From Acidihalobacter ferrooxydans (GTDB lineage: Bacteria; Pseudomonadota; Gammaproteobacteria; DSM-5130; Acidihalobacteraceae): a stretch of DNA of 64,000 bases. This document shows positions 44,201 through 54,249 of the stretch, piece by piece. The stretch spans positions 310,001 through 374,000 of the forward strand of contig NZ_CP019434.1 of NCBI RefSeq assembly GCF_001975725.1, in the 5' to 3' direction. The notes below the pieces were generated by a model that did no database searches, was not told where the DNA came from, and saw nothing but the letters and a program-made list of their open reading frames with translations. Every line of letters begins with the position of its first letter. Position 1 is the stretch's first letter. Both the position numbers and the translations under genes were made by a program.

Positions 44201-47200
44201 ATGCTCGAACGTATTCGCGAAATTCCTTATAACTACACATCGTTTTCCGACCGCGAGATTGTTATTCGTTTTCTCGGCGAGCCGATGTGGGAGACCCTCA
44301 ATCGCCTGCGCGGCACACGCCGTACGGGGATTTCCGCGCGCATGCTGTTCGAGGTGCTGGGTGACATGTGGGTCATTACCCGCAATCCCTATATTCAGGA
44401 TGATTTGCTCGGCAACCGCAAGCGTCTGAAGCAGTTGGTCGATGGCATGAATCACCGACTCGACCAGATCGTCATGCGCGCAGCCGGCAACGAGGATGCG
44501 CTGACGCTTGCGCAAGCCGCGCGGCAGGCGGTTGAAACCTTCGCGGAAGCATTCCCGGAGCAGCGCAAGCGCCGCGCCCGCGCGCTGCGTCGCTTCTCCC
44601 GGCACACCCGGCGGGACAACATCGATTTTGGCGGATTGGCGCGCGTATCGCATGTCACCGACGCGACCGACTGGCGCGTGGAACTGCCCTTCGTGGTGCT
44701 CACGCCCGATAGTGAAGCGGAAATGGCGCGGCTGGTGGCGGACTGCATTGCCCTCGGCCTGACCGTGATTCCGCGCGGCGGCGGCACCGGCTACACCGGC
44801 GGGGCGATCCCGCTGACGCCGGACAGCGCGGTCATCAACACGGAAAAACTCGAAAACCTGTCTGCCGTGGAGCGCAGGCAATTGCCGGAGGTTGAGGGCG
44901 AGGTGCCGACGGTGCGCGCCGAGGCCGGCGTGGTGACCAATCGGGTGTCCGAACTGGCCTCAGCTCAGGGTCTGGTGTTCGCGGTCGATCCGACCTCGCA
45001 GGACGCCTCGACCATCGGTGGCAATGTGGCGATGAACGCCGGCGGCAAGAAGGCGGTGCTGTGGGGCACGACGCTGGACAATCTGGTTTCCTGGCGCATG
45101 GTGACGCCGGATGCGCAGTGGCTGGAGGTCGAGCGGCTGGGCCACAATCTGGGCAAGATTCACGATCAGGATACGGTGCGGTTTCGCCTGACGCGGTTCA
45201 GGCCGAATGGCCGCACGCCGGTCGGCAAGCCGGAAATCCTGACGTTTCCCGGCAGCGCGTTTCGCAAGGCGGGGCTGGGCAAGGACGTGACCGACAAGTT
45301 CCTTGGCGGCCTGCCGGGCGTACAGAAGGAAGGCTGTGACGGGCTCATCACTTCGGCGGTGTTTGTGCTGCATCGCATGCCCCGCTGTATTCGCACGGTG
45401 TGCATGGAGTTCTACGGCGCCGATCTGCGCGAGGCGGTGCCGGCCATCGTCGAGATCAAGGACATGCTGGATGCGGATGCCGAGGTGGTGTTGTCGGGTC
45501 TGGAGCATCTGGATGAGCGCTATGTGCGCGCGGTGAAGTACACGCCCAAGGGTGCGCGCGGCGAGCGGCCGAAGATGGTGCTGATCGCCGACGTGGCGGG
45601 CGACGACGAGGACGCGGTGGCGCGCGCGGCCTCGCGCGTGGTGCGCCTGACCAATCAGCGCGGTGGCGAAGGCTTCATCGCCGCCAGCCCCGAGGCGCGG
45701 CGGCGATTCTGGGCCGACCGCGCGCGCACCGCCGCCATCGCGGCGCACACCAACGCATTCAAGATCAACGAGGACGTGGTCATCCCGCTGGCACATCTTG
45801 CCGCGTACAGCGAAGGCATCGAACGCATTAATATCCGCCTGTCGGTGCGCAATAAAGTGCGCATGATCGAGGCGATGGCCGATTGTCTGCGCGGCGACCT
45901 GCCCGAGCTCAAGCGCGTGCCCGGGTACGAGGCGAGCGCCGAAGGCACGGCGGAGCTGGCGGCGAAGCGCGATGCGGCCCTGAATCACCTGTACGGCGTC
46001 AAGGCCCGCTGGGAAGCAGTGCTGGCGCACGCCGACGAGCCGGTCAACGCGCATCTCGGACTGCTGCCGGAGTCGCTGCGCGCGACGGTGGGCGCAGACG
46101 ATACCCTGATGCAGCTGCTGCTGCGCCGCGATTTGCGCGTGTCCTACCGCGCCGAGGTCGAACGCCCGCTCAAGGAAATGTTCGAGGGGCGTGCGTACGA
46201 ACCCTTGTGCGAACGCCTCGACCGGTTGCACGCCAGGGTGTTGTCGAGCCGGCTGTTCGTGGCGCTGCACATGCACGCCGGCGATGGCAACGTGCATACA
46301 AACATTCCGGTCAATTCCAATGACTACGCCATGCTGCGCGAGGCCGAGCAGGTCGTCGACGAGGTCATGGCGCTGGCGAGTTCGCTCGATGGCGTGATAT
46401 CCGGCGAACACGGCATCGGCCTGACCAAGATGCAGTATCTTGACCCGCAGGTGGTCGAGGCCTTTGCCGCGTACAAGCAGCAGGTCGATCCCGAAGGGCG
46501 TTTCAACCGGGGCAAACTGATGCCCGGCTCGGGGCTGGCGCATGCGTACACGCCATCGCTGCGCCTGGTCGAGCAGGAGGCGTTGATCCTGGAGGCGAGC
46601 GAACTCGGCGACCTCAATAACGACATCAAGGATTGCCTGCGCTGCGGCAAATGCAAACCGGTCTGCACCACGCATGTACCGCGTGCGAATCTGCTGTACT
46701 CGCCGCGCAACAAAATTCTTGCCACCGGGCTGATGATCGAGGCTTTTCTGTACGAGGAGCAGACGCGGCGGGGTATCTCGCTGCATCACTTCGAGGAAAT
46801 GAACGAGGTCGCCGACCACTGCACGGTGTGCCACCGGTGCCTGGCACCGTGCCCGGTGAACATCGATTTTGGCGACGTCACCGTGCGTATGCGCCATATA
46901 CTCAAGCAGCGCGGTCAGCGGCGCAAGAGTCCGGTGACGGCGCTGTCCATGGCATTTCTGAACGTCAAGGACCCGACCACCATCCGCGCCATGCGCAAAG
47001 CGATGATTCAATGGGGCTACCAAGGCCAGCGCCTGGGGCATCAGGTGTTTCGCCGGCTCGGGCTGCTGCGCAATGGCACGCGTCCGGCGGCCACCGTCGC
47101 GCGCGCCGCGCCGCCGGCGCAGGTCGTGCAGTTCATGAAAAAGCCGATGCCGGGCAAGTTGCCGTCGCGCACGATGCGCGCGCTGCTCGACGTCGAGGAC

Positions 47201-48043
47201 AACTCGCTGGTGCCCGTGCTGCGTGACCCCGAGCGGACCACCGAGGACTCCGAGGCGGTGTTCTACTTCCCCGGCTGCGGTTCCGAGCGGCTGTTCAGCC
47301 AGATCGGGCTCGCCACCCTGGCGATGCTCTACGAGACGGGCACCCAGACCGTGCTCCCGCCCGGTTACCTGTGCTGCGGCTATCCGCAGACTTCCGCGGG
47401 CGACGCCGAGAAGGGCAAGGCGATTACCACCGAGAACCGCGTGCTGTTTCATCGCGTAGCCAACACGCTCAATTACCTCGATATCAAGACTGTGATCGTC
47501 TCCTGCGGCACCTGCATGGATCAGCTGCTCAAATACGAATTCGAGCAGATATTCCCCGGCTGCCGTCTGCTGGATATCCACGAGTTTCTCATGGAAAAAG
47601 GCGTCAAGCTGGATGGCGTCAAGGGCGTGCAGTACCTGTATCACGAACCCTGCCACACGCCGATGAAGACCTATTCCTCGACCGCCGTGGCCGCCACACT
47701 GCTGGGCCAGGACGTGCAGCTATCCGACCGCTGCTGTGGCGAGGCGGGCACCTTCGGCGTCAGCCGGCCCGATATCGCCACCCAGGTGCGTTTTCGCAAG
47801 GAAGAGGAACTGCGCAAGGGGATTCGTGACCTGACCGGCGCGGATACCGCGCGGGGCGGCAACGTCAAGGTGCTGACAAGCTGCCCGGCCTGCCAGCAGG
47901 GGCTGTCGCGCTATAGCGAAGACACCGGCCTCGACACGGACTACATCGTGGTGGAAGTCGTGCGTGAACGCTTCGGCGAGGATTGGGCCGAGGCGTTCGT
48001 GAAGCGGGTCAACCGCGGCGGTATCGAGAGAGTCTTGCTGTAA
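44201..48043 (+). CDS. DUF3683 FAD / iron-sulfur oxidoreductase
   Basis: 1280 aa. N-terminal DUF3683 (about 1-150); FAD_binding_4 domain with [17 protein letters not shown] and [13 protein letters not shown] (about 165-330). An FAD-oxidase C-terminal domain includes [12 protein letters not shown] and ISGEHGIGL (about 690-750). Two 4Fe-4S motifs follow, [11 protein letters not shown] and [12 protein letters not shown] (about 810-890). Two CCG (heterodisulfide-reductase-like) domains carry [30 protein letters not shown] and CPACQQG. It resembles a fusion of GlcD, GlcF and DUF3683; such proteins are proposed to oxidise D-2-hydroxy acids such as D-lactate. The substrate is inferred from the family. 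Monocistronic. Confidence 0.92.
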   Translation: MLERIREIPYNYTSFSDREIVIRFLGEPMWETLNRLRGTRRTGISARMLFEVLGDMWVITRNPYIQDDLLGNRKRLKQLVDGMNHRLDQIVMRAAGNEDALTLAQAARQAVETFAEAFPEQRKRRARALRRFSRHTRRDNIDFGGLARVSHVTDATDWRVELPFVVLTPDSEAEMARLVADCIALGLTVIPRGGGTGYTGGAIPLTPDSAVINTEKLENLSAVERRQLPEVEGEVPTVRAEAGVVTNRVSELASAQGLVFAVDPTSQDASTIGGNVAMNAGGKKAVLWGTTLDNLVSWRMVTPDAQWLEVERLGHNLGKIHDQDTVRFRLTRFRPNGRTPVGKPEILTFPGSAFRKAGLGKDVTDKFLGGLPGVQKEGCDGLITSAVFVLHRMPRCIRTVCMEFYGADLREAVPAIVEIKDMLDADAEVVLSGLEHLDERYVRAVKYTPKGARGERPKMVLIADVAGDDEDAVARAASRVVRLTNQRGGEGFIAASPEARRRFWADRARTAAIAAHTNAFKINEDVVIPLAHLAAYSEGIERINIRLSVRNKVRMIEAMADCLRGDLPELKRVPGYEASAEGTAELAAKRDAALNHLYGVKARWEAVLAHADEPVNAHLGLLPESLRATVGADDTLMQLLLRRDLRVSYRAEVERPLKEMFEGRAYEPLCERLDRLHARVLSSRLFVALHMHAGDGNVHTNIPVNSNDYAMLREAEQVVDEVMALASSLDGVISGEHGIGLTKMQYLDPQVVEAFAAYKQQVDPEGRFNRGKLMPGSGLAHAYTPSLRLVEQEALILEASELGDLNNDIKDCLRCGKCKPVCTTHVPRANLLYSPRNKILATGLMIEAFLYEEQTRRGISLHHFEEMNEVADHCTVCHRCLAPCPVNIDFGDVTVRMRHILKQRGQRRKSPVTALSMAFLNVKDPTTIRAMRKAMIQWGYQGQRLGHQVFRRLGLLRNGTRPAATVARAAPPAQVVQFMKKPMPGKLPSRTMRALLDVEDNSLVPVLRDPERTTEDSEAVFYFPGCGSERLFSQIGLATLAMLYETGTQTVLPPGYLCCGYPQTSAGDAEKGKAITTENRVLFHRVANTLNYLDIKTVIVSCGTCMDQLLKYEFEQIFPGCRLLDIHEFLMEKGVKLDGVKGVQYLYHEPCHTPMKTYSSTAVAATLLGQDVQLSDRCCGEAGTFGVSRPDIATQVRFRKEEELRKGIRDLTGADTARGGNVKVLTSCPACQQGLSRYSEDTGLDTDYIVVEVVRERFGEDWAEAFVKRVNRGGIERVLL

Positions 48044-48156
48044 GCGCGCGGATTCATCGGGCGTGAAGCGGGTGCGCGTCTGTGTGGCTTTCATGGGGAA
48101 TGCATCCGTCCTGCCGCTACGCAACGCATGCCCATCGGGCGCCCGAAAACCCTGGC

Positions 48157-48471
48157 TCAGGGCGCATCGCTGTATTCGATTTCCTGTACCAGTAACCACG
48201 GCGCTGCGACCACCGCCCAGAACAGCGGGCGGCGCGCGCCCCAGATTCTCGCATCATCATCGCTTGCGCGGCATAGCGTGCCGGCTTCCATCCAGCCGCG
48301 GATCGCCGCGACATCGTCGCCGGCCATCCGCGCCGCGACTTCAACCAAATCGAGGGAGGCGCTCACTTTAACCACCGCGCCGCGGGCGAAGTGGCGTTCC
48401 ACCTCGGGCCATTCGAGCTTGCCGGTTTCGGCGTTCAGACGGGCGCGTAGCGTGCGTTCTTCATCGTTCAT
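48157..48471 (-). CDS. DUF2288 family protein
   Basis: 104 aa from the ATG at 48471. The full DUF2288 pattern is present: ARLNAETGKLEWPEVERHFARG, then VVKVSASLDLVEVAARMAGDD and the C-terminal WLLVQEIEY. No function is known for the family. It converges on the FAD/Fe-S oxidoreductase gene. Confidence 0.85.
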   Translation of the reverse strand: MNDEERTLRARLNAETGKLEWPEVERHFARGAVVKVSASLDLVEVAARMAGDDVAAIRGWMEAGTLCRASDDDARIWGARRPLFWAVVAAPWLLVQEIEYSDAP

Positions 48472-48806
48472 GGTGGAGAGTGTAAAAGATTCATCGCCTG
48501 CGTGGTTTGCACAAATCGCACGTTGCGATCTTCGCATGGCATGGTCCCGCGATACGCACTGGCATCTACACTTATCCCGGATGTTTCAGAATGACCACCG
48601 ACCTCGCGGGTCTTGTGATCCCATAAGGGATATTGCCTCAGTCGGTCGTCATCACCGATACACCGTTTCTGCGGGACTTTCATTGTGAACCCCCTATCCG
48701 GCGCGTTTTCAGCACTCGTTATGAAACATCCAAGTGATGAGGCGGTCGCCACCTTGCGTCCTGAGCCGGGGTTGGCGGGATTTTGGATGACCAGGAGGTG
48801 TTAGGC
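48472..48806. other. Intergenic region containing MITE-like repeat B2
   Basis: About 335 bp. Mostly repeat copy B2 (48576-48731). The short stretch to 48806 contains the GGAGG ribosome-binding site of the next gene. No other feature seen. Confidence 0.6.
48576..48731. repeat. MITE-like dispersed repeat, family B copy 2
   Basis: About 156 bp, aligned along its length with 6038-6204. Terminal inverted repeats GGATGTTTCA (48579-48588) and TGAAACATCC (48722-48731) are perfect; the left end extends to CCC (48576). Confidence 0.8.
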
Positions 48807-49688
48807 ATGTTTGGTGAGAAATTCCCGCCGAGCGATGTGATCGACAAGCTCAATGAACTCATGACAAGCCTGCAGGGGCATTTGCAGGAAACGCACAAGA
48901 CGATGCTCGCGCGCCGGGAGACCGCGGCCAGGGCCGGAGCCATCATTCAGCAGGTTGTCGAGTCTGCCGCGGGTTGGGAGCAGCTTGCGAAAGAAGGCAT
49001 GGAATTGGCGGCAAAGTTTGCGACCGAAGGCATGGAGCTGGGCTACGAGTTCGCCACTCATGGCATGGATCTGGGCTATGAGTTCGCCTCCAGGGGCGAA
49101 GCCGTTGGACCGATGGCGAACCGAGTGCTGTTCATGGCGGTGCAGATCGGCGTCATGGCGGACCGTATCGGTGAAATGTCCGACCGTATTCTGTTTATGG
49201 CCGACAAGATCGGAGAATTCGGCGACAAGATTCTCTATGAGTCGCAGTTGGTCATATACACCGAACAACTGATCATCGACGAAAGCGTGTTACTGGAAAA
49301 CGCGATTCGCACGTTCGCTGAGGTCATCGCCGAGGGGGTCGCGACGGTCACGGGCAATGCGGCGTTCTTCGAGTACAAGCGCGCCGTGCGGGAGTCCAGC
49401 CAGGACGTGTATGAGCATATCTACGGCAATATGAATCTCATGTTGAGCAACATGCATGAATACTCACTTGCCGTGTTGCAAAAAGAAGAGCGTGATCGTG
49501 AACGCGAGCTACAGGTCAGGGAGTTGCAGGTCAAGTTGCGTGAGGCGACGCTGAGCGCCAACGCCTGCTACTGTCCGTGTTTCTGCACTGATACCGTACC
49601 CGCGGCGAGCGGGAGCGCTGTCGCGCCGACAGGTACGCCTGTAGACAAAGCGCCTGGCGACGGAGCGGGAACGAAGCCGGTCGAATAA
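48807..49688 (+). CDS. Amphipathic-repeat protein of unknown function with Cys cluster
   Basis: 293 aa, predicted largely helical. Residues about 58-95 hold three imperfect 12-residue repeats (AKEGMELAAKFAT, EGMELGYEFAT, HGMDLGYEFAS). These run into a stretch of MADRI-type repeats (VQIGVMADRIGEMSDRILFM, then ADKIGEFGDKI). Near the C-terminus is a dense Cys motif, NACYCPCFCTD, followed by a Pro/Ala/Gly-rich tail. Met-Ala-Asp-Arg-Ile repeats recur in unnamed proteins of environmental proteobacteria as far as I recall. Strong GGAGG upstream; an intrinsic terminator follows. Confidence 0.7.
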   Translation: MFGEKFPPSDVIDKLNELMTSLQGHLQETHKTMLARRETAARAGAIIQQVVESAAGWEQLAKEGMELAAKFATEGMELGYEFATHGMDLGYEFASRGEAVGPMANRVLFMAVQIGVMADRIGEMSDRILFMADKIGEFGDKILYESQLVIYTEQLIIDESVLLENAIRTFAEVIAEGVATVTGNAAFFEYKRAVRESSQDVYEHIYGNMNLMLSNMHEYSLAVLQKEERDRERELQVRELQVKLREATLSANACYCPCFCTDTVPAASGSAVAPTGTPVDKAPGDGAGTKPVE

Positions 49689-49715
49689 GAAATGACTGAG
49701 CGATTCAGGTACAAC

Positions 49716-49744
49716 GGCCAGGGCTGACCGGCCCTACGTTTTTT
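49716..49744 (+). terminator. Probable intrinsic terminator
   Basis: Stem AGGGC / GCCCT (49720-49735) with a 6-nt loop, three bases, then TTTTTT (49739-49744). It follows the gene at 48807 by about 30 bp. Confidence 0.6.
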
Positions 49745-49838
49745 GATGTTCTCTTACGAACTTTTTGCCCGTTGAATTCTGGTCACACACAGGGCTTGTG
49801 TATGCTGATCAGACTTTTTCGCCGGCAGGAAATCATCT

Positions 49839-50327
49839 ATGCATCAATTGCGATCCGTTTACGAATCCTTTTCGACCGGTGTTTATCTACTCGCTGCGGT
49901 TGCTCTGACGTTGTTGTCGATCTCGATTATGGGGTGGTCGGTATTCGAGGTTATTGACACGATGTTTCTGGCCAAGAGGCATCTGGAAGGCTCGTTCGTG
50001 CCCGTGATGTTGCAGTCCGTCGGCGCCATTGTCATCGCCGTGGCCATTCACGATGTGGCCAAATACATGGTCGATGAGGAGGTGTTGCGCACCAAGGAGC
50101 TGCGCTCGGCGGTAGAGGCGCGAGAAACGCTGACAAAAATCATCGTGATCGCGACGATCGCGGTGACCACGGAAGCGCTGGTTTACATATTCAAGGCCGG
50201 CATGCGGGATTTGAGCCTGCTGGTGTATCCGGTGCTGTTGCTGTTCGCGGTCGTGCTGCTGTTGGTGGGGCTCGGGGTGTATCAGCGCTTGAGTTTTCAG
50301 GTCGAAAATGGCAACAAGAAGACTTGA
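49839..50327 (+). CDS. Four-helix integral membrane protein of unknown function
   Basis: 162 aa, four predicted transmembrane helices (about 13-33, 55-75, 99-117 and 128-148), with a charged loop RTKELRSAVEARETL between the second and third. The topology recalls PsiE-like small membrane proteins, but I see no decisive motif. AGGA precedes the start. Separated by a terminator from the preceding gene. Confidence 0.65.
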   Translation: MHQLRSVYESFSTGVYLLAAVALTLLSISIMGWSVFEVIDTMFLAKRHLEGSFVPVMLQSVGAIVIAVAIHDVAKYMVDEEVLRTKELRSAVEARETLTKIIVIATIAVTTEALVYIFKAGMRDLSLLVYPVLLLFAVVLLLVGLGVYQRLSFQVENGNKKT

Positions 50328-50413
50328 TTTAGCGACCCGACAGGCTCCTGTATCCCCGGTTGACACGGCCGTGGCGGATGAACTCCTATGCCATGGGCCA
50401 CGGATGCGCGTGA

Positions 50414-51619
50414 TTATTCGGCGTCGTTTTGCGGCGAGCCGATGCCACGGCCGATGCCGTAATTGAGCTTGCGTGCCGGCAGGTACCAGATGAGTCCGTC
50501 GATCAGCATCAGCACGCCGGCTGCGGCGAGCACGTAATCGGTCACGCTGTAGGGGCCTGCGTGCAGCATCCTGTTCATGGCAATCGCCAGACCGATGAAG
50601 GAGACACCCGTGCGGATCAGCGACAACCCGGTTCTGGCGCGGGCATAGGAGGTTCGGTGGCTGCCGGCGATGGTGCGCTGCGCGGCGAGGATGTTGCGCT
50701 CACGGGCGAGATGGGTGCGTTCCTTGCTGGCGGGGACGGGGCGCAGGATGGAGCAGTAAGGGGGAATCGTGGCGGCCAGTCGTGCCAGCGGCGAGGCGTC
50801 CGCAGGCGTGACCGGCGCGTCCTCCAGGTGATAGCGCCGGGTAAAGCGGACGGTTTCGCCGGTAATCTGCAGCAGCGCGTTTTGCAGGGGCAGATCCATG
50901 CGTGAGCGGCGTGCCTTGAGGTAGTCGAACAGGCCGATGGCGGCCAGCGCGCTGCCGGCGAGCAGGATGGCGAGGTGATGCGGGGCCAGCACGTTGTCAT
51001 TGAGGCGGGTCAGGGCGTTCGACAGCGCCACCATCGCCAGCCCCCAGCGGAGCAGTTTCATCGAGGTACGCGCGCGGGCGTGGCCGGTGCGGTGGCAGGC
51101 CAGTTTGGTGCGCCAGAGCGCCATGGTGTTGCGCCAGTACGCGAGGCCGGTGCGTTCGATGCCGATGAGCAGGCTCGCCTCGGCGTGGAGGTAGTCCTGG
51201 ATGTACCAGCGCACGTCCTCGTTGAGCGCGACGCGATACTCGTAAGCCGCCGCGGGCAAGGATTCCTGCACCTGCGCGCGCATCGTTGCGCTGGCCGGGT
51301 TGACTGCTGCGATCACGACAGTCTCGCCCACTTGCATGACCGGGAACCAACGCCCGGCGCGCAGCGCCTTACCGTCCAGTCCGGCAAACAGGTCCGAAGG
51401 CACCGACAGGCGCTCATCGTACTGCACGCTCAGGCAGTCGTAGTGCCTGGACAGGGCATTCAGCAGCGCGCAGCGCGAGACGCCGGATTCGTGCAAGAGC
51501 ACACGCTCCGTGTCGATTCCGCGTGCGGCCGCGCTGCGCTGCGCGGCGTCCAGTTGCGCCGCGCTGAGCACGCCGTCCTCGACCAGGGCGGTATAGGCGG
51601 GGTCTTCAGTCGTTGTCAT
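50414..51619 (-). CDS. MshEN-like domain fused to two DUF202 modules
   Basis: 401 aa. The N-terminal region (about 1-145) resembles the MshEN / T2SSE N-terminal c-di-GMP-binding fold, including DGVLSAAQLDAA and YDCLSVQYDERLSVP. Two DUF202 (YidH-type) modules follow (about 150-240 and 295-390). Each has an Arg-Thr ladder such as IGIERTGLAYWRNTMALWRT or RARTGLSLIRTGVSFIGLAI and then a transmembrane pair ending IWYLPARK or similar. The gene overlaps its upstream neighbour by 14 nt. No function known. It is likely an inner-membrane signalling or scaffold protein, as inference. Confidence 0.75.
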   Translation of the reverse strand: MTTTEDPAYTALVEDGVLSAAQLDAAQRSAAARGIDTERVLLHESGVSRCALLNALSRHYDCLSVQYDERLSVPSDLFAGLDGKALRAGRWFPVMQVGETVVIAAVNPASATMRAQVQESLPAAAYEYRVALNEDVRWYIQDYLHAEASLLIGIERTGLAYWRNTMALWRTKLACHRTGHARARTSMKLLRWGLAMVALSNALTRLNDNVLAPHHLAILLAGSALAAIGLFDYLKARRSRMDLPLQNALLQITGETVRFTRRYHLEDAPVTPADASPLARLAATIPPYCSILRPVPASKERTHLARERNILAAQRTIAGSHRTSYARARTGLSLIRTGVSFIGLAIAMNRMLHAGPYSVTDYVLAAAGVLMLIDGLIWYLPARKLNYGIGRGIGSPQNDAE

Positions 51620-53183
51620 GGTAATGGGTTCGCTTCCAGGTGTTTTTCGGCTGGCTGTAGTCGGCGTCGGCGATTTCGAAACCGGCGGCGCAGAAAGTCG
51701 AGCGCCGTTTGATTCGTTCGGCAGCCAGATACCAGCGCAGGCCGTCGGCGATCAGGTACAGGCCAATGAGCATGAGTGCGCTGTCGAAGGCGGTCCACAG
51801 CGGGTGTGCGCGGCCGAAAAAATCAAAATAAATGAACAGGCCGGCGCCGACCGAGAGGATGCTGAAGCCGGTGCGGATGAACGCCATGCCGGTGCGGGCG
51901 CGCGCCATGACCGTGCGCAGGTGCGACATGGCGTTGCGCTGGTCGGCCAGCGTGGTGCGCTCCAGTGCCAGCCCGGTGGTGGCCCACACGCCGGGCCGCG
52001 CCTGACTGACGTTTGCCTCCGCCACCGGATCGCGCTGCGCGGCGTAAAGACAGGCGGAAGGGAAAATCGTATCCCACGGGCCACGCCGTTTGCTGGCCTT
52101 GTCGACGGTGTGCCGCGCGGCGTGTGCCGCATCCCTGCCGGGCCAATACCAGATAAAGCCTTCGACCAGCATCGCCACGCCGACGACGATCAGTGTCCAG
52201 TCGAACACCGACCACGGACCGGGGGGGAATTTGCGCAGAAAGGCGATGCCGAGGCCGGCAAAGGCGACGCCGGTGCGTGCGAAGGCCAGTCCGGTGCGCG
52301 CCTTGGCCATCAGAGTGCGCAGATAGGCCAGTACGGTGCGTTCTTCGGCGAGCGTGGTGCGATCGTTGGCCAGAAAGCGCCGGCGCTCGACGGGCGAGAG
52401 CGCGTCCCAGTGCTCGCGCAGCTCCTGCGCACTTGCCACGCACGCGCTTCTGTGGAATTCGAAAGCGCCGCCGGGATCGGAGACTTCAAGCGCGGTGTAG
52501 TCGTCCGGGACCGTGTAGGGCGGGTAGGGTTTGATGGCCTGTTGTATATGCCGTGCCGGCAGATACCAGAGCATGCCGTCGACGATGGCGGCAAGGCCGA
52601 GAATCAGCAGTGGAATCTCGAACAGCAGCAACTCGCCGCCGCCGAACAAGCGCAGAAACACCACCGCAATGCCGATAAAGGCCAGCCCCGTGCGGGCGAG
52701 CGCCAGCCCCGTGCGGCCACGCGCGAATTGCGTACGCTGATCCGCATAGCGGGTACGCAGCACGGCCAGATATGTTCGGACTTTGGCCAGCGGCGTGCGC
52801 CCGCCAGAGACCGGGAATTCGGGGTTAAGGTCCGCGCTGTTCTCGATCAGACGGAGCATGTCGGCACGCGTGGTTACGCGAAACGCGATGTCGTCGACGC
52901 CGAGCGTCGCGCGGATGTGCTGTTGCAGTGCCGGATCGTCCGGCGTGCAGGCGACGACTTCCGCGCTGTGTTCGGTCCAGCTGAGCGGCAGCCAGAGTTC
53001 GTCGCGCAGCCGGTCGATGTCCAGCCGCCGCACGATGGATTGCGACGCGGTCAGACCTTCATCGTATTCGACGGACGGGCAATCGCAGCCTGCCGCCAGT
53101 TGCGTGAGTTCGATATGTTTGGGTAAGCCTTGCGGGTATATCGTTCTGCTCCTGGTCAATGCGGTTGTGCGGGGCGCAGGCAC
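51606..53183 (-). CDS. MshEN-like domain fused to three DUF202 modules
   Basis: 525 aa from a GTG start. The N-terminal region (about 20-115) is related to that of the neighbour (CDCPSVEYDEGLTASQSIV). Three DUF202 modules follow, at about 130-215, 273-362 and 400-485. The RT ladders are RTGLALARTGLAFIGIAVV, RTLMAKARTGLAFARTGVAF and RTVMARARTGMAFIRTGFS. Each is followed by a hydrophobic helix pair ending in W-Y-L/W-P/A-A/G-R. Three tandem DUF202 modules in one protein is an unusual architecture; normally a single module makes a small membrane protein. It forms a two-gene unit with 50414-51619. Confidence 0.75.
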   Translation of the reverse strand: MPAPRTTALTRSRTIYPQGLPKHIELTQLAAGCDCPSVEYDEGLTASQSIVRRLDIDRLRDELWLPLSWTEHSAEVVACTPDDPALQQHIRATLGVDDIAFRVTTRADMLRLIENSADLNPEFPVSGGRTPLAKVRTYLAVLRTRYADQRTQFARGRTGLALARTGLAFIGIAVVFLRLFGGGELLLFEIPLLILGLAAIVDGMLWYLPARHIQQAIKPYPPYTVPDDYTALEVSDPGGAFEFHRSACVASAQELREHWDALSPVERRRFLANDRTTLAEERTVLAYLRTLMAKARTGLAFARTGVAFAGLGIAFLRKFPPGPWSVFDWTLIVVGVAMLVEGFIWYWPGRDAAHAARHTVDKASKRRGPWDTIFPSACLYAAQRDPVAEANVSQARPGVWATTGLALERTTLADQRNAMSHLRTVMARARTGMAFIRTGFSILSVGAGLFIYFDFFGRAHPLWTAFDSALMLIGLYLIADGLRWYLAAERIKRRSTFCAAGFEIADADYSQPKNTWKRTHYHDND

Positions 53184-53373
53184 TGCGCCCTCGCCTTGAC
53201 GCGCGCGGTGACGCGAAGCGCCGTGCAGTCATTCAGGTCCGGTGAGCCCAGCGGGCGTGCGCAGACGCGCCTTGCGCGATCGATGGACGCAAATGCATCT
53301 TTCGACCACATTGCCTTGCGCGAGTTCCGCAGCTCTCCGGCTACACCGGAGGATATTGTCAGAGAAGGCGTTG

Positions 53374-54249
53374 TCAGAACAGGACGGACTCGGCGGCGAA
53401 GACCGGGCCGTCCGCGCAGACCCGTTTCATCGCCGGGCCTTCCGGGGTGGCGATACGCACCGTGCAGCCTGCGCAGCCGCCGACGGCACAGGCCATGAAT
53501 TCTTCCAGCGAGACTTGCGCCGGAAGGCCGAATTCGGCGGCCAGCGCGGCGACTGCCTTGAGCATCGGATGCGGGCCGCAGGCGAAGAACTCGACCTGCT
53601 CGCGTTCCTCGTCCGGCAGGGTCTGGAGCCAATGCCGCGCGAGGTCGGTGACGTAGCCTTCGTGGCATCCGGCATAGCCTTGCAGGCTGGTCAGGCGTGC
53701 GGCGATGCCCCAGTCCTCCAGCAGCGGCATCGTTGCGATGACCCCTTCCGGCAGGCCCGGAACCATGATCGCCGACGGTTTCGCGGTGAACGGGAACGGC
53801 ACTTCCGAGCCCAGCACGGCGAACGGCCGGTACTGCGCCAGGCGCCGCAACCGGCTGGCGAGAAACACCATCGGCGGGATGCCGACGCCGCCGCCGAGCA
53901 GCACGGCGCGGCGGCGCTCCGGGTGCAGCTCGAAGGGCTTGCCGATGGGGCCCATCAGGCTCAGCGTCTCGCCGATCCGACGGCGGGCGAGCAGTGCGGT
54001 GCCGGCACCGACGGCCTTGTACAGAAACTCCACCCAGCCGGCCTCGGGGTCGGTACGCATGATCGACAGGGGGCGGCGCAGCGGTCGCTGCGGGTCGCAG
54101 GTCAGGTGCGCGAAGCTGCCGGGCTTGGCCTCGGCGGCGCAGCGCGGGGCATGCACGCGCAACACGTATTGTTCTGCCGGGTAGGCCTGGTGGGCAAGGA
54201 TTTTCGCGTCTTCGACGTGGATGGTGTCGCGGTGCGGTTTGGCGTTCAT
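53374..54249 (-). CDS. pyrK: Dihydroorotate dehydrogenase electron transfer subunit (PyrK-type)
   Basis: 291 aa, ferredoxin-reductase-type FAD/NAD-binding fold. The FAD motif is RRPLSIMR, the NAD loop is LLGGGVGIPPMVFLA, CGPHPML follows, and the [2Fe-2S] cysteines are ACAVGGCAGC plus a distal Cys. It passes electrons between NADH and the PyrD catalytic subunit. No pyrD is in view. The start at 54249 overlaps pyrC' by 4 nt; an upstream extension is Arg/Pro-rich and antisense-like. Confidence 0.9.
   Translation of the reverse strand: MNAKPHRDTIHVEDAKILAHQAYPAEQYVLRVHAPRCAAEAKPGSFAHLTCDPQRPLRRPLSIMRTDPEAGWVEFLYKAVGAGTALLARRRIGETLSLMGPIGKPFELHPERRRAVLLGGGVGIPPMVFLASRLRRLAQYRPFAVLGSEVPFPFTAKPSAIMVPGLPEGVIATMPLLEDWGIAARLTSLQGYAGCHEGYVTDLARHWLQTLPDEEREQVEFFACGPHPMLKAVAALAAEFGLPAQVSLEEFMACAVGGCAGCTVRIATPEGPAMKRVCADGPVFAAESVLF

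Noticed and set aside
44960-47656. Nearly 900-codon open frame on the minus strand
   Set aside because: Antisense shadow of the FAD/Fe-S oxidoreductase; caused by high GC codon use and rich in Arg/His/Gln without family features.
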